NCBI GenBank assembly: GCA_023105745.1
Contig: JALGQZ010000005.1
Span: 372,001-436,000 of the forward strand
DNA length: 64,000 nucleotides
Origin: Austropuccinia psidii
Taxonomy: Eukaryota; Basidiomycota; Pucciniomycetes; Pucciniales; Sphaerophragmiaceae
Reading direction: 5' to 3'
The notes beneath the pieces are model-generated. The model was not told the origin of the DNA, did not search any database, and worked only from the letters and a program-made list of their open reading frames with translations. The translations under genes and the position numbers were made by a program. Each line of letters begins with the position of its first letter. Position 1 is the stretch's first letter. This document shows positions 35,650 through 47,673 of the stretch, in pieces.

Positions 35650-36632
35650 TTAACCCTTTCTTGAAAGTGGTGAGCTCTGAGGACCATAAGAATAGTGACT
35701 CTTGATAAGATCAACTGAAGTTTCTTCCCTCAATTACCCAATTTTCATCCCTCATAGCTCCTCTTCATAAATCATAATTTCTAACCCTTTAATCTTCACA
35801 ACTTGTAAGTCCTTCTTCTTTGACTTGATTCTGATTCTCCTCCCCTTCTTTGAGCTTTCTTCACTTCCTCCTTTTCTTCTATTTTTGATCTTCTTCTAAA
35901 TGCAGAGTTCTTCACTCAATTTGTCTTGAGTCCTCATGGCTCATGATAAAAAGTGATTTCAGGCCTATGTCCTAAGAACCCACTTCTTTTTTCATCAAAT
36001 TGTCTTCATTTTGAGGTTGGGCCAAAGTCGGCCTTTTTTCTTGCTTTGGACTATTTCAGAGTTCCTTGAATTCCCCCCAAATTGTTGTTTCATGGGTTTT
36101 TTTTGGCCAAAATGCGCAAAAGTGCGCAAAATGTAAGATATTGAAGGTTTTGAAGATTTTTTGATTGAACTTGCTGCTTTTGCAATTTTTCATTATTTTG
36201 AAGAAGTAATAGCCAGGAATGCACCAAAATGCGCAAACGTGCTCAAATATGTCAATATGATTACAATGGCATAATTTGAGGATTTTTGCAATCAAATGAA
36301 TTTTTGAAGGTTTTGAACATGAATTAGTCAGAAATGCGCAAAAATGCACAAAATGCACAAATGCATCAATTCCACTATTTTTCTTTGGTTTTTGATGTTT
36401 GAAGGCTTTTCAGGTAATTTGAAGATGTTTTGATGGCATTATGTGCCAAATGCACAAAAATGCGCAAATGCCTTAAAATGGCCAATTTAGCCAATGAAAC
36501 AGTGTTTGATGATAACTTCTTCTATTCTCTTGTGCTTCACTCTGTTCTTGAAGTTCAAATTGCCATATTTTACTTGCTGACTTGGATTTTTCCATGATTT
36601 GCTTGGTCTTGGCTTTGAATCTTGACTTGAAG
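35650..36632. promoter_or_regulatory. K3 3' end and upstream region of the antisense gene, with TGCGCA/TGCACA repeats
   Basis: 35650-35710 is the K3 polypurine side (CCCTTTCTTGAAAG on the plus strand). 35720-35900 is pyrimidine-rich. From 36108 to 36475 at least eight copies of a motif of the form AATGC(G/A)CAAA occur in four clusters, on the same strand as the gene that follows. They could be binding sites for its promoter. An alternative is a degenerate repeat, since similar motifs occur in the solo K LTR near 34350-34460. I see no gene here. An open frame of 100 codons on the minus strand (HFCAFW repeats) is just the reverse of the motif. Confidence 0.45.
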
Positions 36633-37801
36633 ATGAGTTCAAAGCTGACTTCCATTTGTGACTCTGATCACTCGGATTCCCCACCGTCTGTACTTTATGG
36701 TGCTGGTATCTTTGATAACTTGAGGGAGCTTTCTGAAGAGAGTATGGCCCCTACAGAGATTTGGGACATCAATGAAACCTATAGTGGTTTAAAATCTTTC
36801 ATAGTTATTGAAAAACCCTGCATCAATTGTCAGGGGAAAGGGATTCCTTGTGTTGAATCTGCTACTGCTAGGTCCACCAGGTGTCAATTCTGTAATCTTG
36901 GAAAAAGGAATTGTTCTTAAGCCCACTACCGCTTTCCTGACAAACCCAGAAGATTATGGAGCAGCATCAGGAAGGGTGGAAGATTTGGATTGGAAGCTCC
37001 TGTTGATGAACCTCCCACCTCTGATTCCACCTCTGGTCACTCCAATTGTGAGTTGATTGGTCATAAAACTGATGTGTTACTGACTTCTATGGTTTTTCTT
37101 CTTCTTCTTCAGTGACTGGCTCCAGAATGAGAGGTATCCAACAATGGAATAATACCAGAAGTTCCTGGGCCAACATTAGAGGATCCATTCACCCCCAAGG
37201 AAATCCCATTGGAGTGGCCCCAGAGGTTCCCATTCTGGTCACCAGAAAAGATGGAAAACTTGGAAAATTGAAGAGAAATTTTGTGGTTCAAGATGAAATT
37301 GATACTGATGCTGAAGGAAGTGATGAGATTGATGGAGAAGAGCTTGAAATTACTACCCAAATCCAGAAAAGAAGAATTAAATCCACTTCAAAATCCCCAG
37401 TCCAAGCCAGTACCACCAATAATGCAGTGATCAGGTCCCCCCAACCACCTCAACTTCCAATTAGATCCCCAACCAGGCCATCCACACTTGCCTCTACCTC
37501 TACCAGTATCCAACCACCTGTGGCCAGCACTTCCAGAGACCCAATGTCTCCAGAACCTGAATCAGTCTTTGAAACCCATCACTGCTGGAATATAAATGGA
37601 ATCTTCACTGATCAGAAAAGGGTGAACAAGAAGGTGGTCACATCCTTATTTGCTGAAGTTGATGCTTTGACTGAGGTGTTTGTTGATAAGTCTATGAAGA
37701 GTGCTATTCCAGGGGAGCCTACTATTGCTTTGGCCAAGGAGGCAGTTGCTTATGAAGAAGCCATGGTTGTTAAGCTTAGAGAAGCCTTGAAGAAATTTTG
37801 A
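36633..37801 (+). pseudogene. Antisense accessory gene of family K: Cys-cluster protein (one nonsense codon)
   Basis: Two exons: 36633-37047 and 37113-37801, with the intron removed in phase 1. The start chosen is ATG 36633 (MSSKLTSICDSDHSDSPPS); an upstream in-frame ATG exists at 36582. Residues around 70-100 hold six cysteines (CINCQGKGIPC, then CQFCNLGKRNC), spaced C-X2-C-X6-C-X10-C-X2-C-X6-C. This is close to a fungal Zn2Cys6-type cluster but with its own spacing. A TAA at 36918-36920 follows NCS; CAA is the likely original, because the frame continues sensibly (HYRFPDKPRRLWSSI, GGRFGLEAPVDEPPTSD). The second exon has an acidic motif (DTDAEGSDEIDGEE), a Ser/Pro-rich linker and a helical end (VVKLREALKKF). 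The function is unknown; a DNA- or RNA-binding role is inference. I recall similar multi-copy proteins in A. psidii. Confidence 0.75.
37048..37112 (+). other. Spliceosomal intron (65 bp)
   Basis: The intron starts GTGAGT and ends with a pyrimidine tract and TTCTTCAG. Removal joins AAT-T to TG-ACT and keeps a continuous frame (SGHSN to LTGSRMRG), whereas reading through meets stops. The length fits rust introns. Confidence 0.8.
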
Positions 37802-38529
37802 TTAGGATTATCTGTAGCTGGTCTTTACCATTACTAGTGTTTTGCTCTTTGATTATTGAATGAATTGACTCCCCAAGCATGATATGGGAGTGATGGCTAC
37901 TTCTTTTGAAACAAGAAATAAAAAATAAATCATAAAAGTAAAATAAAATGAAATGAAATAAAAATAAAGAAAGAATTGAAAGAAAAAGAGAGTAAAGAAA
38001 ATAGCATAAAGAAAGACTTCTGAGGATTGATCTTCTTGTAGTGAGTTGCTTGATTTTGGCCATAATTCCCCTGAAAAGATAAAACCAAACATTTGATGCT
38101 CACAGAGTGGCCAAGGTGTTGTTTTACAAGAAGTAGAACCCTCAGAGATGCATACCTCAAGATGGAACTTACTTTCATAACTTCCACTACCCACCAAGCA
38201 TCATAAAAGAATAAAAACTTTGCCATAAATGAAATTAAGCTAGAGAATGTCTTGAATAATATTGAATGGCATAATTTGGACTAATAATTGTGAAAGAAAG
38301 AAAAAGAATAAAAAGGAAAAAGGGAATTGGGCCATATCTTGATGAAAGGTCCAAATTTGGGGGTATTGATGTTTCAAGGCCTTCTAAACCTGTCCAGAGA
38401 ATTTTACAAGTTCTCACAAAATGGCCAAGGTGATGCTTACAACATATTTTGGTAGAATACCCCCTTAAAGGTGCATGCCAGGAGAGAAACTTACTTTCAT
38501 AAACTCCAATCCCCACCAAGCCCCATAAA
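37802..38529 (-). repeat. K3 3' noncoding segment with the duplicated block
   Basis: On the minus strand it contains two copies of the GGTGCTTGGTGGG block, near 38531 and 38205, as in K1. The part next to the gene (37802-38060) matches K1 7600-7860. It lies between the pol stop and the 3' end of the antisense gene, which are tail to tail. Confidence 0.7.
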
Positions 38530-41500
38530 TCAAACTCTTGAGGCATTTGGGCCAGGCTTGTCTGGATACAAGGTAAGAAGATCCTTGACAAGGTCTGGGG
38601 AGCTGGTAAGGCTGGAAGCTGGCTCCCAAGTTGTTCTTTCTGGGTCTTCATTTAATCCTTTGCACTCCATGAGATACCATAATGTGCCTCTCTTGAGTTT
38701 TGAGTCCAGAACCTGAGCCACTTCCCATTCTTCTTGCTGTTCCACTATTACTGGTGGTGGTGGCAATTGATGTCGATTTGGGATAGTTGAATTCTTCACT
38801 GGTTTTAACAAGGAAACATGGAAGACAGGGTGAACTGACTTCCATTGTTGAAGCAACTTGAGGTGATCTGCATGGCTGCCAATCTTCTTGAGAACTTCAA
38901 AGGGTCCCAAAAATCTTTCTGAAAGTCTCTTGGTGGATCTTGTTGTCTTGATGGTCTTGGAAGCTAGCCATACTTTGTCCCCAGGTTAGAAATCAGCTGA
39001 AATTTCTTTATTTATATCTGAATACTTCTTAAAACGCTTTATTGCTGACTCTGATTCTTCTTTGACAACTTGCTGTACTGATTGGAGTTTTGTTGATAGC
39101 TTTCCAGCAGGTGTATCTTGAGAAATGTGAATTGAGTCAAAGCTGGGATTTCTTCCATAAATGGTTAAAAATGGTGACTGTTTTGTTGATGAATGTTCTG
39201 CATTAGTATAGGCAAATTCAGCCAGAGGGAGCCAGGTGTGCCAGTCATCTTGATGGTAACTGACATACATCCAAAGATACTGTTCTAGAATCTGATTTAC
39301 CCTCTCTGTCTGTCCATCTGTTTCAGGGTGAAAGGAAGTTGAAAGATCTCTTGATATCTTGAGCTGCTGAAACAATTGAGTCCAAAATGATGAAACAAAT
39401 AATGAACCTCTATCGCTAAGAATACTGATTGGAAGACCATGTTTGGAAAATACATGAATAATGAACAGTTGAGCTAAGTCCAAAGCAGTGATTGTTGAAT
39501 AAGTTGGAATAAATATTGCCATTTTTGAGAATCTGTCTACAGCTACTAAAACTGAATCAAAGTTGCTTGACAGAGGCAATTGAGTGATAAAGTCCATTGA
39601 TAGTGAATTCCAGGGACCAGATGGAATTTGAGGAGGCTTGGGTAATCCAAATTTCTTATGATGAATTTTCTTGTTTCTTGAACATTGCTGACATGAGGAC
39701 ACATAGTCCTTGATAATTTGATTCATGCCAGCCCAATATAAATCCCTGTTAATGAGCTTGAGGGTCTTCTCCTGGCCAGGGTGGCCAGCCAACGGTGAGT
39801 CATGACTCTTTTGAAGGATATACAATTGAATCTCATGATTGCTTGGGATGACTACTCTATCTTTGAATAATAACAATTTGGCTTGAGGTTCAAGAGTATA
39901 ATCTGAGACTGATTCACCTCTTGCTAATTGCTTGAGAATTTCCTTATAGTCTTTGTCTTTCCATACTGCCTTCTGAATTTGATCAACTAAATCTGAGAAA
40001 AATCTTGAATCCTTAATTTCATTTTGCTTGAGAACTTGATTAAACTTTTGAGGATTCTTGCTGATGAAGTCCACCCCCCTCTCTGGGTACACGTTGTCCC
40101 AACGTGACAAGGCATCTGGTAAAGTGGCCAGTCCGCCTGGGTGGTAAGTGATAGGGAAATGAAATTCCGAGAGAAACTCAGCCCAATGGGCTTGACAGTG
40201 AGTAAGGACTTTGGAGGACATAAAATATTTAAGGGAAGAGTGGTCTGTCAAGACCTCAAAGAAATCAGAAAGAGAAAGAAGAAAGGCTCTCCAGCGTTTG
40301 AGAGCCCAAACTATGCCAAGGAGTTCCTTGGAATGCATTTCATAGTTGAGCTCAGCTGGGAGGAGCATGCCACTATCAAATGCAATGGGATGCTTTCTTG
40401 AGTCATTCACCTGACTCAGTACAGCACCCAAGGCATAATCAGAAGCATCAGTCTCTACAATAGTTGGTAGAGAAGGATTGAAATGGGATAGAATAGGGGC
40501 AGTGGTGAAAGCTTCCTTGAGTATTTGAAACCAACTAAGAGCTTCCTCATTGAAGATGAAAGCAGAATGTTTTTTAAGGAGGGAAGTGAGAGCAGAGAGT
40601 TTTTTGGAATAATTTTTAATAAAACAACGATAAAAGTTGGCAAAGCCAGGGAAAGATTGGATTGCTTTCATGTTCTTTGGCTGAGGCCAATTGAGGATTT
40701 GCTGAACTTTGGAAGGATCCATCTTGAGGCCTTCACTTGAAACAACATAGCCCAAGTATTCCACACTTGAGGCATGGAATACACACTTTGAGGCTTTGGA
40801 AAACAAATTATTGTCCCTTAGTCTTTGGAGGACAGAGGCCACATGTTTGACATGTTCCTCCCAAGAACTAGAGAAGACCATGATATCATCTAAGTATACT
40901 ACAACAAAAATATCCAAGGAATCTGCAAAGATATCATTCACAAGATTCTGTAATGAAGCAGGAGCATTGGTCAAGCCAAATGGCATAGCTACCATATTTA
41001 GTTCTAAAGGCAGTTAAGTGCTCATCCCCCTCTTTGACTCTCAAGAGGTTATAAGCACCATGCAAATCTATCTTGGAGAAGATAGTAGCAACATTGAAGA
41101 TGGTAAAAAGCTTATTCATTGGCGGAACAGGATACCTGTTCTTCCTAGTGACAGAATCAAGTTTGCCGTAGTCAACACACAAATGAAGGCCACCATCCTT
41201 TTTCTTAACAAAAAGGACAGGTGCTCCTGTTGAAGAGGAGCTTGGCCTGATGAAAACTTTCTCTAAATTCTCTGAAATGTAGTCCTGCAGTGTTTCTGAC
41301 TCATTCTTTGATAAAGAGTAGTTAACACCAACTGGAGGTAGAAGACCCTCCAGTTCAATATGATGATCACAGGCATTGTGTGGAGGAAGTTTCTCTGCTT
41401 TGACCTTGGAGAATACATCCAAATATTTGTGATAAGCAGGAGAGACTACCTTCAGCACGGTTTAAATCTCTTCTGGCTCTTCCTCCTCATCCCACTGCTC

Positions 41501-41577
41501 CTCCAGGGAGGCATGAAAAGATAAAGGAGGAAGGTCCATATCCCCTTGAAAGAGATGAAGTGAAGATATAGCAACAT
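38530..41577 (-). pseudogene. K3 pol: RT, RNase H, integrase, chromodomain (two lesions plus upstream stop)
   Basis: The linker and RT fingers are read from 41458 (MLKVVSPAYHKYLDVF; STGAPVLFVKKKDGGLHLCV). At about 40985 the reading shifts: compared with K2, 14 bases between two ATG-like triplets are missing, so the segment before PFGLTNAP is lost. The next frame (40995-38986) has the RT motif YLDD (40896-40885), RNase H (VETDASDYALGAVLSQ), integrase HHCC (HDSPLAGHPG; CQQC) and a D-D-E core. A TAA at 38986-38988 (from CAA) precedes PGDKVWL. The same frame resumes with GPFEVLKK and a chromodomain (WYLMECKGLNEDPERTTWEP, where K1 has WYLVKWKGF), ending at 38530. A further TAA near 41462 lies in the linker. 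The chromodomain aromatic W is changed to C. Confidence 0.92.
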
Positions 41578-43744
41578 TGTATGGTTTGTCTATGAAACTC
41601 TTGATAATAGTAGGAATATCAAGAGTACTATGACTGTCCTCAGTAGAAATATATAATATAACAAAATATTATAACCACAAATTTAGATATAATTATTAAA
41701 AATAATCATATAAAAAAAATAATTTTAATTATTATTATAAAAATATAATAATAAAAAAAATAATAATTATAATAAATTATAATTATTCTATTATTGCTAT
41801 AGTGACTGACAATTATAACAATAAGAAGTGTAAAGCTCTTAATGAGACAATTACACGTGGAAAATATGAATATTAAGCACTTATAAATTATATAAATATT
41901 ATTTATAAAGGAATTAAAACACACACTGTGCAGAAATAATTCTTATAGAAAAAAAATTCTAAATAAAAAAACTAATACTAGATAAAAAAAGATATAGAAC
42001 TTTTAGAGAAAACTTACTTATAATATTTATTTAATACAACAAGTCAAACAACAACAGTTATTATATTAAATAATAATTATAAGCTAAAAACACGCCAAAA
42101 TTCAATAATTTTAAAGATAAAACAACTTTTTATAATAAAAATTATTAGCAAAGAGTTTTTAAGAGGAATTTGTGGATTTTTATAAGATCTTTAAGATGAT
42201 AATTTTATATAATAAAATGTATTATTGGTGATTAAAACAATAATCTGAATTCTACTATTTCAATTGTTTAATTTTAATTAATAAAGAATAAAATAGATTA
42301 AGAATTACTTTAATAATAAGATTTTATATTTAATAAAACTTCACCTATTTAAATTTCTAATATGATTGGATTGATAATGAATGATGGACAAAAACAGTGA
42401 TGAAAAGACTCTTTTTATGTCTTCAGAGCAGCTCTCATGATTCATAATGAATATAGAGGGCGTTCTCAGGTCAAAACTGAAAAACCATGCTTAAAAATAA
42501 AGTTCTTAGCTTAAGGTAACTTATTTTTAATTTCAATTTAAAGTTATCAGTGTTATTCTTAACTCCATGTAAATTTAATCCTCATTTAAACTAATTATTT
42601 TAAGTTTTTAATATAAATAAACTTATTTATATTAACGTTAACCACATGAACAACTTAAAAATAGAGTTTCAAGCAGAAATTTCTTAAACTAAATTTTTAA
42701 TTAATTTTTAAAGGAATTTTAATTTTCTTTGAGTTTTAATTAAAAGAGTAGATTTCCAGGCTAAATACCCAGGAAATTTATTTATAAAGGATACTTAAAA
42801 TTGAATTTATATATGGATAATATCAGATTGTAAGCTGTGTGAAATGTTCAAGCAAATCCATTAAGAATTGGATTTTTAATGAATTTTTGAAGTTATTTCT
42901 ATTTTTCCATGTAAAATAGCAATACACACCAAACCTTAACTTTTGATAAAGTTTTAATGCTTGTACCTTTAAGGCTTTAAGCTTAATTAAGTTTTGACAG
43001 TTCTTAAAACCTTAAATTCAAGCCTGCATATTAGGATTTACCCTTTGGCAGCTTGAAATTCCTGTCCAAATTGGGATCAAACCAGTTTAAACTTTAATGT
43101 TGGATCAAAGTCTAATCTCAAAGTTTAAATAAGGTTGAAAATCCTCCAATACAGGTGGACAACCTTAATTGAATCCGTGCAGATCCAAAAAGTTGGGTAC
43201 CCCAGCTCTATTTGGTCTTTTTCCTTTGTCCCACCTTTCTGCGTGGATTTTGCCCTTTTATTTATTTAAAGCAATAATATGGTCTTGAACCCTTTTAAAT
43301 TGAGCTCACACAGGATTTACATTCTGTATGGCAAATCCTTAGCCAATTCAGTAAATATACCCAACACCTCAATTTTAACTAAAATTTTGGTAAGTTTGCA
43401 TAAACTTCATGCAATTTTAAATTTGAGCTTATTTAAGCTTAAATTTAACAATTTTAAAAAATGTTAAAAAAGTTACATTAGTACTGTGAGATTCTTAAAT
43501 CTTCCAATAACATAAGAAATAAGTGTTTTTGGGTATAACACCTTGTGGATGTACCCTAGGTTATTTTGGGTGTAGAATCCAAAAATGACGTAATATTTAT
43601 AACTTTGTTTATCCAAAAAAATTAGCTTTATTATTTGTTTTTTTATATTAAATTCAATTAAAAATTCTGTTGAAGACAACTCTAACTGTGTATAAAGTTA
43701 TTTGTGGCCTTATGGGTATGTTATACATACCTCACAGGCTCACA
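41578..43744 (-). repeat. R4 3' LTR (Gy-3, 2,167 bp)
   Basis: On the plus strand it runs TGTATGGTTTGTCTATG to CACAGGCTCACA. The next bases (TTCCCTACCACCAAAAAA) are the reversed polypurine tract. It is the intact counterpart of the solo Gy-3 LTR that R2 split. Confidence 0.9.
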
Positions 43745-43879
43745 TTCCCTACCACCAAAAAAAATTGTACCACAATTTTTCTTTAGTAGTATACCCCAAG
43801 TTATTTGGGGGGGGTATAATCCACTGTCCAGCCTCTCTACTTATACTTTTAAGTATGTAAAGCACACAATTCAAACTTC

Positions 43880-45263
43880 TCATTGAGCAATTGGTCTTCT
43901 CTCATGTCTGAATCTTCTGAGAAAATTTTGGGAATCAGGTATTTTTATTTCAACAATCCATTCATCTTCATGTTGTGGATTTTTATACCTGACTAAGTAT
44001 TCTCTTTCATTTTTTCCCCCAAGTCTTCTTTCTTTAAAGACTTTTAGTACCTTTTTATCCTCACTTTGATCTAGTGGGGGTACTTCTAAGGGTGTTTTTT
44101 TTCTCAAAGGAAATAATTCCTTATCACTTGAAGTGTAATGCTTTACTAGACTGACAGGGAAAGTTGGATGTTTGTTTTCCAGTTCTCCTGTCAGTTCTAC
44201 TTGTACTGCATTTGCCCCATGAAGGGCTTTAATAATAAATGGTCCTGCAAATGAATGTTTCAATTTCTTTGAGCCTTTAATATTATTCAGGTTCAAGGCT
44301 GAAACTAGCATTAAGTCCCCTACTTTGAATTCTGGGGTCTGATGAATTTTATCCCATTTCTGTTTAGCATATTCAAAAGCATTATTAATTCTTTGATTTG
44401 CATGATTTCTCACTTTATCAAGCAATACCTTAAAGCTTGAGGCAGTTGGATGAATATCAATCAGATCTTTTTTCAAAGTATCAGCTTGAAGTTTGGGGTT
44501 CCATCCTTTCTCCAACATTGCAGGAGTTTTTCCTGTTGAAGCATGGATGGAGGTCTTGTAGGCTAATTCCAATGCTGGTATAAGAGTGCACCAATCATGG
44601 GTAAAGCCATCAGAATCTTTAAACTCCAGGCCATAAGCACAAAATCTTCTGTTCATGTCCTCAAAGGTTTGAATCATTCTTTCTGCCAGCCCATCTGTTT
44701 GTGGATGGTAGTCTGTTGAGAATGATACTTTTGTACCCAAATTCTTATGTAAATTAGTCCATAAGGCTGTTGTAAATTTTGGGTCTCTGTCACTAATTAT
44801 GTTTTTTAAGAGACCAGTATGGGATATTACTCTATTCCAGATCAAAAGAGCTGTATCCATAGCTATGTCATCTTTGTGACATGGTAAAAAGGTTGGTGTT
44901 TTGCTATATCTGTCCACAATGACAAGACATGCATTGTAACCTTTATCACCTCCAGGTGGTAAAGCAGTTACCCAATCCATGTGAACCACTTCGCATGGGG
45001 TACTTGGTTCTTAAATATGGATCATTAAACCAAATCTTTTACAAGTAGCTTTATTGGCTTTCTGGCATCTATCACAACGGTGACAGTACTCAATGACATC
45101 TTTTCTCCAAGATGGCCACCAGGCACATGTCTTAATTCTTTCCATAGTTCTGTCTACAGACAGATGTCCAGAATATATGTTATCATGGAATTCTAGTAGT
45201 ATGGTGTTCATTAACATTCTACTACATAGGTCCATGACACATGTGTGTTTAGATCTATGATAT
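43880..45263 (-). pseudogene. R4 pol fragment: integrase and chromo-like domain
   Basis: One frame holds the HHCC finger ([21 protein letters not shown]), the core ([35 protein letters not shown]) and the chromo-like end ([26 protein letters not shown]). A TAA at 45011-45013 replaces CAA after MIHI, and a Trp two codons before VVHMDW is Cys. The 44989 start (MVHMDW) is just the first Met after that stop. Upstream coding is cut at 45263 within YHRSKHTCVM. Confidence 0.9.
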
Positions 45264-47072
45264 TGTGAGCCTTAGAGGTAAAATACAAAATTAACATATA
45301 AATATAAATAAAAGAAATTTATTTATATTATTAAAATGAAAATCAAAATATAAATATAAAATTATATTCATAATTAAAATTTTTAATTAAAATTTAAAAA
45401 TAAAATTACATTAAATTTTGAAATTGTAAAATTGCATTTATACTTGAAAAAATTAAGTAAAAATGAATTTTTAACAAAATTATTAAAAATAAACAAATTT
45501 GGAAAAAAGTTAAATAAAAATTATTATAACTTTTTATCCAATAACTGATCATATAAAAATTATTTCAACATTGGATTCCTCATAAAAAATCAGGTGGGGT
45601 CACCTCTGAGTGAAAATTTTGTAACTCAACTCTAAATAAGCTTAAGTTAAGTTTTTAGTATTTTCTGTATGAAAATTGAAAATCCTCAAAACTTTCATTT
45701 AACTCACATCAAATGTAGTGTTAATCACCAAAATTTGTGTTAAAATTGAGGTGTTGTGTATATTTTAGAAGTTATGAGGAATTGAAGTATTTTCAATTGA
45801 ATTCAATTGAAATGTCAAAATGCGCACGTGTATTACATAAGTGAACTTTGATTTAAATATGAGATATCAATTATTACTGTATTGAACTTTACAACTCAAT
45901 TGAATTACATATGTAAATTATAAGTATAATACATGATGAGGAAGGAAAGGAAAAATAAATTGGAAAGATTAAATTTGGGGGGGAAAAGGAACTCCAGCTC
46001 TAAGGGGGAGCTAGACCCCCAAAATCCTTGCTGATAGGCGTGCGATGTCGAAATTCACGCAAAAAAGTTCATCACTTGTGGCCTGGAATTGAGTTACAGG
46101 GTCTGTGGACTCAATTGATGATGAGGTTTTGATACCAACTGGGGTAGTTTTAGCTGTTGCCAAGAGGTTAAAAATACCCTTAAGATAAAACAATCATAGT
46201 AAAAACAGTTTTAACTGGTTTCTACGTCTCTTACACACATTCTGACGTGTTTTTGAAGGCTTTAGACCAGTTATTGCTATAGTAATGGCTGATTTAAGGG
46301 TCTAAAATGGCTAAAAATGGCTTAAACCAGCCCTTTTTTAGTCTAAACCAGGGTTCAATGATGCCATGATTGGCTTTTCTGTTGTCAAACTGTGTTTCAC
46401 GACTGACAAGAGTAAATTTTACTTTTGGAGTAAAAAAATTGATGGCTACAAAAGAATGTCTTCTTTGCCCCACTTTTCTCTTCATGTTAGAATCTTTTCC
46501 TTTTTTTATTTAGTTTAAACACTGTTAAACCAATCAATAAAATATTCCAACCACCTTTTTGAAATCTTTTTGAACCTTTTAACCACGTGAAAGAATCATT
46601 ATAATCATTGTTTGTAACTCTTATAATCATTTTTACCCCTGAACCACCCCAAAAGTGAATTAAAGCATCTTTCATCACTGTTAACTTTGTCACTTTGTTT
46701 CCAAATTCACTCTGGTCACTTTTGGGTGTGTTTTCTCTTTAATATTCTTTTTAAAGACTCTGTTCTTTAATTAATTTCTTGCAGTTCATTGCTCAATTAA
46801 TTCCAATTGAAATTGCTCTTGAAGAAATTTCTTTTGTAGCCTTAAAATATCTCTTGTAGAGTATTTTTTGGATAAAACGTTATTGTTGGTAGAACAATAA
46901 ATTTTTATCATATTATTGTTTTATACTAATAAATTTATAAACAATAAAATTGGCGTGTTTTCTCTTAAAAATAATATTTCTTACTATTTTCAATTGATTT
47001 TTACCTTATACAAATTTTGAGGACAGGAAAAGTACTTGATTTTTAATCAAAGTTTCATATTCACACCTTACA
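45264..47072 (+). repeat. R5 5' LTR (Gy-1, 1,809 bp)
   Basis: TGTGAGCCTTAGAGG to TCACACCTTACA, followed by TTTGGGGGCCCAGCC, a putative primer binding site. The TATA element reads TACAAAAG at 46447-46454. Confidence 0.92.
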
Positions 47073-47295
47073 TTTGGGGGCCCAGCCATGATATTTTACC
47101 TGTGACATATTTTTTTACTCTTTTTAAATCTTTTTTCTTATATTGAAAAATTTAAAAACATATAAAAAATACTTATAATTCAAAAAATCAATAAACAAAT
47201 AATTTTTTTAAGATTATAAGTGAGGCTTATATTTTAATTTCTTTTCTGAAATATCCTATTTTTACTTAATTAATTGGTTTTTTCATTAATTTTAG

Positions 47296-47673
47296 TGTCT
47301 GACAACGTGGTAAGAAAAGAAAACATTGAAACAGCCTCAACAGTAACCAGCATTATTCCTGCCAGTACTGTTAATTCTGATCATAATAGTACTATTATTG
47401 TGACTCAGAATATTCAACCAGAGCCAATTTCTTCTGAATTAGTCAACTTAGAAATAAGTAATACTCTTCAGAAAGCCAAAGATTTGGCCAATAGTAAGTT
47501 TTTGATGTAAAATTACTATTTTAAGCCTTTTTAACCATAATTATGCCTTCAACCAGGTCAAGAGCCAGCTTTAACCCCTCAAGAAGCTCCCAGAAAGGTA
47601 ATAGACGTGATTATGGCAGAGGCCAATCAGGTATAGAAGGAAAAGGGTCAGTTGATGACTTCCAAACAACTAA
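47296..47673 (+). CDS. R5 gag leader exon and start of the MPSTRSR ORF (truncated)
   Basis: The leader exon 47296-47493 follows an AG ending a T-rich tract (TTAATTTTAG). It reads SDNVVRKENIETAS, enters in phase 1 and leaves in phase 1 at a canonical GTAAGT (47494). This is the same phase pattern as R2 and R7, although the protein sequence is largely different. Downstream, within the presumed intron, ATG 47543 opens MPSTRSRASFNPS and stays open to the junction at 47673. R7 and R2 have MVHTRNG in the same place. The acceptor of the intron is lost with the insertion. Both the spliced and unspliced starts are inferred from conservation only. Confidence 0.5.

Larger units (their letters stand above)
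34925..41577 (-). mobile_element. K3: minus-strand chromovirus, 3' LTR to protease-RT linker
   Basis: Read leftwards on the minus strand: RT, RNase H, integrase, chromodomain, duplicated 3' noncoding block, then an oppositely oriented Cys-cluster gene, the polypurine region and the 3' LTR. The 5' half is cut at 41577 by the R4 LTR. It is inserted in the old Gy-1 LTR after AGCATC. It is the best preserved K copy in the window. Confidence 0.87.
41578..45263 (-). mobile_element. R4: Gy-3 Ty3/gypsy element, 3' LTR and integrase part
   Basis: On the minus strand: integrase with chromo-like end, 3' UTR with polypurine tract, and a full 3' LTR. Its pol is cut at 45263 by the R5 LTR, and it sits in the K3 protease-RT linker. 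The 5' half should lie right of the window. Confidence 0.9.
45264..47673 (+). mobile_element. R5: Gy-1 Ty3/gypsy element, 5' end
   Basis: A complete 5' LTR, primer site, leader and the beginning of gag, cut at 47673 by the reversed Gy-4 LTR of R6. Its LTR is very close to that of R1. Confidence 0.9.

Noticed and set aside
36056..36358. Minus-strand ORF with HFCAFW repeats
   Set aside because: It is the reverse reading of the TGCGCAAA motif clusters; no independent support.
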